A DNA stretch of 6,737 nucleotides from Chroococcidiopsidaceae cyanobacterium CP_BM_RX_35. Its GTDB lineage: Bacteria; Cyanobacteriota; Cyanobacteriia; Cyanobacteriales; Chroococcidiopsidaceae. The stretch lies in the NCBI GenBank assembly GCA_019242465.1, contig JAFAVL010000793.1:1-6737 (forward strand), written 5' to 3'. The notes below the pieces were generated by a model. The model made no database searches and had not been told where the DNA came from. It saw only the letters and a program-made list of their open reading frames with translations. This document shows positions 1-6,003 of this stretch, piece by piece; position 1 is the stretch's first letter; every line of letters begins with the position of its first letter. The position numbers were made by a program, and so were the translations under genes.

Positions 1-2979
1 AGTCAGAGTGATCGCGGGAATTTGTCCTCCCTCCTGTGGTGGTAAAGTTCTCACCTGCCGGATCAGCATATAGCCATCAACATCGGGCATCCCAATGTCG
101 CTCAATAGCACATCTGGCTGGGACTGGGTTAAAGCAGCAAATGCCTCACCTGCTGAATCGACCGCTATTACACTCGCCCCATGTATCTCTAGTAGAAAGG
201 CAACAAACTCTCGTGTATTTTCATCATCATCGACCAATAAAACCTTGACCCCATTCAAATCCAGGGATTGCTCAGATTGTCTCTTCTCGTCCGGCTTTGG
301 CTGAGTTGTGATTAGTGGGAACCTGACTGTAAAGGTTGCTCCTTGACCTTCACCGGGACTGTCTGCTCGGACTGTCCCGCCGTGTAGTTCGACTAATTGG
401 CGGACGATTGCCAAGCCCAATCCCAATCCACCAAACGTTCTAGTCGTAGTGCTATCCGCCTGACGGAAGTAGTCAAACACATATGGGAGAAAGTCAGGGT
501 GAATACCCTTACCCGTATCACTAACGATAATTTGGGCTTGAGAGTCAAAGCGTTCTAGTCGGATGTCTACCCGTCCTGCTGGAGGTGTGAACTTGACAGC
601 ATTTGAGAGTAGATTCCACACAATTTGCTGGAGGCGACTTGCGTCTCCTGAAACTTGCCCCATGTCGGATTCAAGCAGCCTCTGGATCTGAATTGCCTTG
701 GCTTCAGCCGCCAGCCGCACTGTTTCTATTGCTGCTTGAATCGTGGATACCAGCTCGACTGAGGAGACATTAAGGCTAAGTTTGCCCCGTAAAATCCGGG
801 AGACATCTAGCAGATCTTCGATGAGTTGAGCCTGGATCTGGGCATTCCGCTCGATTGTCTCTAAGGCACGGTCAGTTGTCTTCTCATCTAACTTGTGGCT
901 TCGCAGTAGCTTTGACCAACCCATAATGGGGTTGAGGGGCGATCGCAGCTCATGAGACAGCACCGCTAGAAACTCATCCTTGACCCGATTTGCTGACTCC
1001 GATGTCGCGAGTGCCGCTCGTTCCCGCTCCAGCAGTTGTTCGCGTTCGGCTGCGATGCGCTTACGGTCAGTAATATTGAGGACTGTACCAATGAAGCGCA
1101 CCGCCTCTTTAGCTGAGTTGAAGTAGGCTTTTCCCTGGGCTGCAATCCAACGCTCTACGCCATCTTCAATCCCTATTGTTCGGTATTCAATGTTGTACTC
1201 ACCACCACTGGCTGGATTGAGCGCCCATTGCACAGCTTGCTGAGTGCGCTCAAGATCTTCTGGATGCACGCCTGCCAGGAAAACCTCGTAGTTGACCTCC
1301 GCATCAGGCGATAAACCAAACATTGCTTTACAGCCTGCATCCCATTTCAGCACCCCGCTAACCGGATTGAGATCCCAGGTGCCTAACTCCGCCGACTCCA
1401 TCGCCAATCGTAAGCGATCCTCGCTCTCCCGCAATGCTGCCTCAGTTTGCTTGCGATTGCTGATATCGAGGATAAAAGCAACACACTCCTCTCGTGTTTC
1501 TCCTACCAGGCTGTAGCCTACCAAAACTTGAACTCGGCTACCATCCTTACGAATGTATTCCTTCTCATATGGGGTACAGGCACCTCTTGCCTGTGCCTCT
1601 GCAATGCCCAGCTCATCCAGATAAAGGTACTCAGGTGGGGTAATGTCAGTCCAACGGAGTCTACCTGAGCGCAAATCCTCTCGCCTATAGCCCACAATCC
1701 TTAGTAGCTCGTCGTTGGCTTCCCGGACGCTGCCATAAACATCGCCAAAGAGAATACCAACAACATTTGCCTCCACAAAACTCCTTAGCCTTGCCTCACT
1801 TGCGATTAACGCCTCTTCAGCTCGTTTATGCTCAGTGATATCGCGTGAGGTTGACATCAGTCGCTTGAGATCGCCCTGGGCGTCGAATATGGGTGTAACA
1901 ATAACATCCCACCATTTAGGCATACCCTTGGCTGTTGGGCAGTATCCACTGAAGCGCCTGGTTCCCCCTGCCTTGGCAATCTCTATCGCGTCGCAGACAG
2001 TATTACGATCCGGATCTTGCCAGAACTCGCTCCAGGGCTTGCCTATTACAGCAGTGCAGTCCTCAATCTCCATTAAACATAGACCTGGAGTGTTCATGGA
2101 GAGGATGCAGCCATTTAGATCTAGAATCTTAATGCAGTCAGCACTGCTTTCAAAAATGCTGCGGTTAAATTCTTCGCTTTCGCGCAAGGTTGCTTCTGCC
2201 TGCTTGCGATCGCTGATGTCCCGAAAATAAACAGCCACACCCTCTGGAGAAGGGTAGGCGTGGATTTCAAGCCACCTACCGACCGGCTCACCAAACTCTT
2301 CAAAGACAACGGCAACCTGCTCATTAACAGCACGATGCACTTCTCGATACGCCAGAGTTCCCACTGTCTCTGGAAACACCTCTTCCCACACCTGCTTACC
2401 GAGCAATTCATTTCGGGTTTTGTGCAACAGCCTTTCGGCTTGCTCATTAACGTAGGTGTAGCGCCACTGCTGGTCGAAGGCAACAAAGGCATCAGTGATG
2501 CTTTCTAGAATGATGCTGATTTGGCGATGGGCTGTCTCAGTTTCAATCCGTAACGTCTGCTCATACCGGGCAGCTTCTTGCCGTACTTGAGCTAGCTTTA
2601 AGGTTGCTTCGATACAAGCTAATAATTCCCGAGTCGAAAAAGGCTTGCTCAGGTAAGCATCGGCTCCAGCTTCGAGTCCTTTAATGCGCGACTCTTCTCC
2701 AGCACAAGCAGAGAGCAGGATGACTGGCAGTTCTCTCGTTTGGGGGTTAGCTCGCAGCGATCGCAGTAACTCGAATCCATCGAGTCCTGGCATCATCACA
2801 TCGGCGAGAAGCAGATCAAGCACCTGTTGACGAACGGCAGCCAAAGCTGTAACTCCATCTGTCACTGTCTCCACTGCATACTGTTGGCTCAACAAACGCT
2901 TTATAGAGTCGCGCATTTCAGCATTGTTGCTAGCTAGCAAGATTTGCACCGTAGACGTGAATTGCTGTCTGATTTCCAT
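1..2979 (-). CDS. Hybrid sensor histidine kinase, REC-PAS4-HisKA-HATPase-REC (3' end cut by window edge)
   Basis: The minus frame is open for 993 codons with no stop and runs off the left edge. It starts at ATG 2977-2979; an in-frame stop at 3013-3015 precedes it and no other start lies between. Domains by residue: receiver about 11-128 (phospho-acceptor D60, S90, K112); four PAS/PAC units about 154-254, 274-380, 398-505 and 522-640, each ending in a DI(S/T)xxK-type signature (the fourth is PAS_3-like); HisKA about 664-732 with H676 in SHELRSPLNP; HATPase about 775-890 with N box NLLSN (789-793), G1 DTGKGI (D821), F box FDYFRQAD and G2 FGGLGLGLAIV; second receiver from about 911 with D917, D918 and D961, ending at its conserved T993. 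No membrane segment is visible, so it is probably a cytoplasmic phosphorelay kinase. Signal and partner regulator are unknown. The N-terminal receiver lacks the usual acidic pair (S17-N18). No good Shine-Dalgarno is seen. Confidence 0.95.
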   Translation of the reverse strand, partial: MEIRQQFTSTVQILLASNNAEMRDSIKRLLSQQYAVETVTDGVTALAAVRQQVLDLLLADVMMPGLDGFELLRSLRANPQTRELPVILLSACAGEESRIKGLEAGADAYLSKPFSTRELLACIEATLKLAQVRQEAARYEQTLRIETETAHRQISIILESITDAFVAFDQQWRYTYVNEQAERLLHKTRNELLGKQVWEEVFPETVGTLAYREVHRAVNEQVAVVFEEFGEPVGRWLEIHAYPSPEGVAVYFRDISDRKQAEATLRESEEFNRSIFESSADCIKILDLNGCILSMNTPGLCLMEIEDCTAVIGKPWSEFWQDPDRNTVCDAIEIAKAGGTRRFSGYCPTAKGMPKWWDVIVTPIFDAQGDLKRLMSTSRDITEHKRAEEALIASEARLRSFVEANVVGILFGDVYGSVREANDELLRIVGYRREDLRSGRLRWTDITPPEYLYLDELGIAEAQARGACTPYEKEYIRKDGSRVQVLVGYSLVGETREECVAFILDISNRKQTEAALRESEDRLRLAMESAELGTWDLNPVSGVLKWDAGCKAMFGLSPDAEVNYEVFLAGVHPEDLERTQQAVQWALNPASGGEYNIEYRTIGIEDGVERWIAAQGKAYFNSAKEAVRFIGTVLNITDRKRIAAEREQLLERERAALATSESANRVKDEFLAVLSHELRSPLNPIMGWSKLLRSHKLDEKTTDRALETIERNAQIQAQLIEDLLDVSRILRGKLSLNVSSVELVSTIQAAIETVRLAAEAKAIQIQRLLESDMGQVSGDASRLQQIVWNLLSNAVKFTPPAGRVDIRLERFDSQAQIIVSDTGKGIHPDFLPYVFDYFRQADSTTTRTFGGLGLGLAIVRQLVELHGGTVRADSPGEGQGATFTVRFPLITTQPKPDEKRQSEQSLDLNGVKVLLVDDDENTREFVAFLLEIHGASVIAVDSAGEAFAALTQSQPDVLLSDIGMPDVDGYMLIRQVRTLPPQEGGQIPAITLT
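939..946. repeat. HIP1 octamer GCGATCGC
   Basis: One of five perfect copies in the window, against about 0.1 expected. It lies in the kinase codons just after the phospho-accepting histidine (L-R-S-P). HIP1 is a well-known over-represented palindrome of cyanobacterial genomes and here serves as a taxonomic marker. Confidence 0.9.
2206..2213. repeat. HIP1 octamer GCGATCGC
   Basis: Lies in the S-D-R codons of the linker leaving the first PAS unit of the kinase. Confidence 0.9.
2757..2764. repeat. HIP1 octamer GCGATCGC
   Basis: Lies in the L-R-S-L codons of the kinase's N-terminal receiver, about 14 residues after D60. Confidence 0.9.
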
Positions 2980-3047
2980 GAGAACAGGAAGTGTTTGAGG
3001 TCTATAAATTGTCTATCTATCGGTGTATATAGCAGCCTACCTTGCGA

Positions 3048-3060
3048 CAGAAATTTTCTG
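3048..3060. promoter_or_regulatory. 13-base dyad, candidate operator
   Basis: CAGAAA and TTTCTG form a perfect inverted repeat around a single T, about 70 bases upstream of the kinase start and 110 upstream of the TPR gene. Its position in the divergent region suits a dimeric regulator, but the arms are only 6 bases and AT-rich. It could be chance, and it is too compact to act as a terminator. Confidence 0.2.
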
Positions 3061-3154
3061 ATTTAGCCTCAAATCAATCAATAGAGAAGTGCTTAAAGCT
3101 AATTTAGTACTGAAAAGTCTATTGCCTTATCAAGGAATTTCGATTAACTAGAAT

Positions 3155-3160
3155 AGGAGA
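3155..3160 (+). promoter_or_regulatory. Shine-Dalgarno-like AGGAGA before the TPR gene
   Basis: AGGAGA lies 12 bases before the TTG at 3173 and 27 bases before the ATG at 3188. The distance is somewhat long for the TTG and too long for the ATG, which has only a weak GAGAG three bases off (3181-3185). The site therefore mildly favours the TTG start. Confidence 0.4.
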
Positions 3161-3172
3161 ATAGCATAAGTT

Positions 3173-4021
3173 TTGGAATTGAGAGAAATGGAAGTAAAAG
3201 CGCTCTTCAAAAGAGCAAGAGAAACCAGTTTCATCACCCTGGTTTATAGAGCGATCGCTACATTAGGAACTGCCAGCATACTAAGCGGCATAACTCAAGC
3301 TGTCCAAGCTCAACCTACCCCAAACCGCTCCCCACAACTCATAGCTCAAGCCAACACTCTTAATGGTTCTCCTCTCCCAGCTGGTGGTGGAATTTCTTCG
3401 GGCAGGTTCACTTATCCAGGTGGGGGCAGCTTCTACCGTGGCAATCTTAATAACGAGGGTAACGGTAACTATCAAGGAAGCTTTTATTACCCAGAGCGGG
3501 GCAGGATTTATCAAGGAACCTTCTATTACCCGAATTCAGGCGGTAATTTTCACGGACTCTTCTACAATCCAGGTTCGGGCAAGATCATACAAGGCAACTT
3601 TTACAACCCAGGTTCTAGTAGCATCAACCAAGGAACTGTCTATGCTCCGCTTCAAGGCAATCCATACTATTACCCAACTCCTAGCAATGTTTACCAAGGA
3701 TATTACGGCTATAGTCCTAGTTTCAGCTGCTATAACCAAGCAGACTTACATGACTGGGGAGTTGGTTGCTTTAGTCAAGGGAACTACAAGCGAGCGATTG
3801 AGTTCTATACTCAGGCTATTAAAAAGAATCCTAAACTCGTCAATGCCTACAACAGACGGGCGCTGGCTCGCTTCATCTTAGGAGACAAGCAAGGGACGAT
3901 TGCAGATTTAAGGAAAGCTGCTTCTCTCTACTTAGCTCGGGGAGATCAGGGTAGTTACCAACAGACACTCGAAACTATCAGAGAAGTTCAGGTTGGGCAA
4001 ACTAGCGGTACTAATAGGTAG
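3173..4021 (+). CDS. Exported protein with 13-residue Gly/Tyr/Asn repeats and C-terminal TPRs
   Basis: I do not recognise a named gene. From TTG 3173 the product is 282 residues; ATG 3188 would remove five. A stop at 3167-3169 rules out any earlier start. Basic residues (KALFKRAR), a hydrophobic stretch about 27-40 and AVQA|QP at 43-47 look like a cleavable signal peptide, so the mature protein is probably periplasmic or outside the cell. Residues 74-163 are a tandem 13-residue repeat rich in G, Y, F, N and P. Residues 164-183 are Tyr/Pro-rich. Residues 191-224 and 225-258 are two TPR units (GNYKRAIEFYTQAIKKNP, then GDKQGTIADLRKAA), normally a protein-binding surface. The only cysteines, C186 and C199, flank the repeat-TPR joint and could form a disulfide. 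The gene is divergent from the kinase and convergent with bioA. Function is unknown; a binding or cell-surface structural role is an inference from the domains. Confidence 0.85.
   Translation: MELREMEVKALFKRARETSFITLVYRAIATLGTASILSGITQAVQAQPTPNRSPQLIAQANTLNGSPLPAGGGISSGRFTYPGGGSFYRGNLNNEGNGNYQGSFYYPERGRIYQGTFYYPNSGGNFHGLFYNPGSGKIIQGNFYNPGSSSINQGTVYAPLQGNPYYYPTPSNVYQGYYGYSPSFSCYNQADLHDWGVGCFSQGNYKRAIEFYTQAIKKNPKLVNAYNRRALARFILGDKQGTIADLRKAASLYLARGDQGSYQQTLETIREVQVGQTSGTNR
3251..3258. repeat. HIP1 octamer GCGATCGC
   Basis: Lies in the signal-peptide codons R-A-I-A of the exported TPR protein. Confidence 0.9.
3392..3661 (+). repeat. Seven tandem 39-base coding repeats (13 residues each, one of 12)
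   Basis: Units begin at 3392, 3431 (36 bases), 3467, 3506, 3545, 3584 and 3623. The protein pattern is roughly x-x-(Q/x)-G-x-(F/V)-(Y/x)-(Y/N/x)-P-x-x-G-x; examples are NYQGSFYYPERGR, IYQGTFYYPNSGG and IIQGNFYNPGSSS. The G at unit position 4 is present in all seven; the aromatics and P are well kept in the later units. DNA identity between units is much lower than the protein pattern, so the repeat is old and kept at protein level rather than recently slipped. The YxGxF core recalls MORN repeats, but the 13-residue period does not match MORN's of about 23. Confidence 0.8.
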
Positions 4022-4037
4022 GTAGAATAAATCGAAA

Positions 4038-5312
4038 TTAGCTATACGTACAGACCCATTCTTGCATCACCGTAGTAACCTTCCTTAGCTCTTCCTCCGT
4101 AATCACGTAGGGAGGCATTGTATAAAGCCACTTGCCAACGGGGCGAAGCCATACCCCATGTGATCGCGCAAAATCTTGGAAGCCTTTAAGGTTTGCTGCG
4201 GAATCGAATTCAATCACTCCTATGGCTCCTCGTACCCGCGCATCGCGCACAAAGGAACCGGTAACACCAAGCAATTCCTCCTTCAGGACGCGTTCGATGA
4301 CAGAAATCTTTTGCAGGTAGTTCTCGTGTTCAAACAGTTTAATACTTGCCAAGGCGACAGCACAGGCTACCGCATGTCCCATGAAGGTAGGACCATGCAT
4401 AAAGGCATATCCCGAATCGTCTCTCATAAATGCATCGAACACCTGACTAGTGGCAAGTGTTGCAGAAAGCCCGAAATATCCTCCAGTCAACGCCTTGCTG
4501 AGTACCATAATATCGGGAGTCACATCAGCAAGATCTGCTGCAAACATCGCGCCAGTCCGCCCGAAACCAGTCGCTACCTCGTCAAACACAAGAATGATGT
4601 CATACTCATCGCATAGCCTTCTAACCTGCAACAGATATTCTGGAGGATAGAAGCGGAAACCACCAGCTCCTTGAAATACAGGCTCAAGAATCATTCCGGC
4701 AATTTGAGACGCCGAAGACGAGAAAAGTTCCGCAAGCTGGCGAAGAGATTCCTGGCACTCCAGCGATTCGACGCTTTCTCCGCCGGGAGCGGCAACGAAA
4801 TACTGAGACAGCAATGTTCCCTTAAAGAGCCGATGCATACCTTCGTCATCATCACTCACTGACATCGCTCCTGTCGTATCCCCATGATACCCTCCACGAA
4901 GTGCGACAAAGCGGCTCTTTTTCTCTACACCTGTGTTACGCCAAAACTGAATCGCCATCTTGAGGGCGACTTCAACTCCCACCGAGCCACTGTCGGCAAA
5001 AAACACATGGTTCAGTCCTTCAGGAGTGATACGGATTAGCTCATCAGCAAGGCAAAGCGCCGCATCATGAACCAGCCCTCCCATCATGACATGAGCGAAT
5101 CTGGCAAGTTGCTCTGCCGCTGCCCTATTAAGTGCGGGATGGTTATACCCATGAATGACACACCACCATGAGGAAATCCCATCAATTAAGGCGCTGCCAT
5201 CATCTAGGTAGAGCCTTGTTCCCTCTGCCTTCACAACTCGGCAAGGAGCGGTAACTGTCTTCATCTGAGCGTAAGGGAGCCAAAGCTTGTGGGTAGTATC
5301 GAGCATGGACAT
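4038..5312 (-). CDS. bioA: Adenosylmethionine-8-amino-7-oxononanoate aminotransferase (DAPA synthase)
   Basis: This PLP enzyme of the cytosolic biotin pathway transfers the amino group of S-adenosylmethionine to KAPA (8-amino-7-oxononanoate), giving 7,8-diaminononanoate for BioD. The 424 residues match the family's usual length of about 420-430. Nearly all active-site landmarks of the E. coli enzyme, as I recall them, are present: Y14 in WLPYAQM; W49-W50 in ISSWWCVIHGYNHP; the phosphate loop DSGSVGVEVA at 107-116; Y142 and D145 in GYHGDT; D244 in FDEVATGFGRTG; the Schiff-base lysine K273 in LSKALTGG; HGPTFMGH at 306-313; R390 and Y397. That pattern separates BioA from other class III aminotransferases. 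ATG 5310-5312 overlaps the ccb stop by one base; a second ATG at 5304-5306 (M3) is possible. It is the last gene of the operon; TAA is at 4038-4040. Many cyanobacteria lack BioA and use the unrelated BioU, so its presence is informative. Confidence 0.95.
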   Translation of the reverse strand: MSMLDTTHKLWLPYAQMKTVTAPCRVVKAEGTRLYLDDGSALIDGISSWWCVIHGYNHPALNRAAAEQLARFAHVMMGGLVHDAALCLADELIRITPEGLNHVFFADSGSVGVEVALKMAIQFWRNTGVEKKSRFVALRGGYHGDTTGAMSVSDDDEGMHRLFKGTLLSQYFVAAPGGESVESLECQESLRQLAELFSSSASQIAGMILEPVFQGAGGFRFYPPEYLLQVRRLCDEYDIILVFDEVATGFGRTGAMFAADLADVTPDIMVLSKALTGGYFGLSATLATSQVFDAFMRDDSGYAFMHGPTFMGHAVACAVALASIKLFEHENYLQKISVIERVLKEELLGVTGSFVRDARVRGAIGVIEFDSAANLKGFQDFARSHGVWLRPVGKWLYTMPPYVITEEELRKVTTVMQEWVCTYS

Positions 5313-5314
5313 TA
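5310..5314 (-). other. TAATG stop-start overlap joining ccb and bioA
   Basis: Read on the minus strand, the ccb stop TAA (5314-5312) and the bioA start ATG (5312-5310) share one A. No clear Shine-Dalgarno precedes bioA, so translation of bioA probably depends on ribosomes finishing ccb. This arrangement is strong evidence that the two genes are on one transcript. Confidence 0.75.
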
Positions 5315-5959
5315 GTGCAAATAGTTGCTAAAAGTCACATCTAATTTTTCGGCAATGCCAGCTATCCAGGTTTCATCCTGCTTCGTATAACTGCGGGGGG
5401 CATTGGCTCCTAAGATCAGCGCTCCTTGCTTCCCAATCGGCTGACAGATGACTCCTTGGGTATTCTCTGGCAAATAATCAAATTCAATTTTGCCTGGGTA
5501 GATTTTCAGCGCCACCAGGTAAACCGCTCTTTGTTTTTCTAGCACCCGTTGCAGAATTGGTCCAATTTTGACTTCAGGATTGGCACCTAAAATACCCCGG
5601 CGCAGCAGCACTTTTCCTTCATACCAAACCACCAGCGATCGCGTTACCGTATTCGTGAGTAACAAATGTGATGCCCAAGCTAGCTCTATTTTGACTGGCT
5701 CTGGCAAAGTTTGTGCGAGTTCAAAACCTTCCTCTCCAGTTAAGGTAACAGCATCAGGTGATCGCGGTTGTACTTGCTGCCATAATAGACCTGTCAAAAT
5801 CAACACCGCACTCAGAATCACGCCCAACGCATCTGAGCGAGCTTGAGAATCTGCAAGCTGGGGTGTTAGTAAACGGTTAATCAGCAGCAATAAACCTGCT
5901 AGCCCACCAACCACAATGGGTAGAAGCCGCAAGACACGATTCGGATCAGCCTTAGCCAT
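5312..5959 (-). CDS. Cofactor assembly of complex C subunit B family (CCB2/CCB4-like), cytochrome b6f haem assembly
   Basis: The 215-residue product matches the CCB2/CCB4 family of cyanobacteria and chloroplasts (formerly DUF2930). The chloroplast members work in System IV, which covalently attaches haem c(i) to cytochrome b6 in the b6f complex of the thylakoid membrane. Two hydrophobic helices near the N-terminus, about 11-30 (LLPIVVGGLAGLLLLINRLL) and 44-60, are separated by a short polar loop. A soluble domain follows, with family-like stretches around WASHLLLTNTVTRSLVVWYEG (95-115, shortened here to its ends W95 and G115) and GALILGANAPRSY (179-191). ATG 5957-5959 is the first start before the helices; no strong Shine-Dalgarno is seen. 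It lies 44 bases after rpaB and overlaps bioA by one base. The family is assigned from recognition of the layout and motifs; CCB2 and CCB4 are not distinguished, and the bacterial role is inferred from the plant proteins. Confidence 0.8.
   Translation of the reverse strand: MAKADPNRVLRLLPIVVGGLAGLLLLINRLLTPQLADSQARSDALGVILSAVLILTGLLWQQVQPRSPDAVTLTGEEGFELAQTLPEPVKIELAWASHLLLTNTVTRSLVVWYEGKVLLRRGILGANPEVKIGPILQRVLEKQRAVYLVALKIYPGKIEFDYLPENTQGVICQPIGKQGALILGANAPRSYTKQDETWIAGIAEKLDVTFSNYLH
5635..5642. repeat. HIP1 octamer GCGATCGC
   Basis: Lies in the T-R-S-L codons of the soluble domain of the CCB-family gene. Confidence 0.9.
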
Positions 5960-6003
5960 ACTTTCTAGTCTCTTCTAGCTCCCCCTGCCCCCCTGCCCTC
6001 TTC
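5960..6003 (-). other. Short rpaB-ccb intergenic gap
   Basis: These 44 bases lie between the rpaB stop (6004-6006) and the ccb start. No promoter or hairpin terminator is visible, which supports read-through from rpaB into ccb and bioA. About half of the gap is a G-rich repeat on the transcribed-sense strand. Confidence 0.6.
5981..5998 (-). repeat. G-rich short tandem repeat (GGGCA-type units)
   Basis: On the minus (sense) strand this reads GGGCAGGGGGGCAGGGGG: three G-runs of 3, 6 and 5 joined by CA. Low-complexity repeats of about 7-8 bases with this flavour are common between genes in filamentous cyanobacteria. With GGGGG at 6012-6016 in the rpaB tail, four G-runs exist, so an RNA quadruplex is conceivable, but one loop would be 13 bases. 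The resemblance to a known repeat family is from general knowledge. Confidence 0.5.

Larger units (their letters stand above)
2980..3172. promoter_or_regulatory. Divergent intergenic region between the kinase and the exported TPR protein
   Basis: This AT-rich 193-base stretch separates two genes that point away from each other, so promoters for both should lie here. A TATATA at 3026-3031 could be a -10 for the kinase, but no good -35 sits at the right distance. TAGAAT at 3149-3154 resembles a -10 for the plus-strand gene, but it would start transcription inside that gene's ribosome-binding site, so it is unlikely. No RpaB HLR1-type pair of TTACA repeats is present. The region is inferred from gene layout; exact promoters are not resolved. 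Confidence 0.5.

Noticed and set aside
1835..2230. Plus-strand open frame of 131 codons
   Set aside because: It lies wholly antisense to the kinase's PAS1-PAS2 region, whose motifs are clear in the opposite frame; the frame itself shows no domain.
2121..2492. Minus-strand open frame of 123 codons in a different frame from the kinase
   Set aside because: The kinase frame is open throughout and encodes recognisable PAS motifs here; this is a shadow frame.
2980..3172. Possible RpaB HLR1 site near the divergent genes
   Set aside because: No paired TTACA-type repeats with the right spacing are present.
3363..3881. Plus-strand open frame of 172 codons inside the exported TPR gene
   Set aside because: It is the +1 shadow of the 39-base repeats; the repeat length being a multiple of three keeps other frames open. 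The signal peptide and TPRs are in the main frame.
4022..4037. Bidirectional terminator between the convergent TPR gene and bioA
   Set aside because: The 16-base gap has no stem-loop or T-tract; termination must happen inside the neighbouring genes or by another mechanism.
3136..4039. 10-base inverted repeat AATTTCGATT (3136-3145) and AATCGAAATT (4030-4039) flanking the exported TPR gene
   Set aside because: It looks like mobile-element ends, but some twenty 10-base matched pairs are expected by chance in a window this size; there is no target duplication and no transposase.
4176..4616. Plus-strand open frame of 146 codons
   Set aside because: Antisense to bioA, which has a full set of catalytic residues; no ribosome site or domain in the frame.
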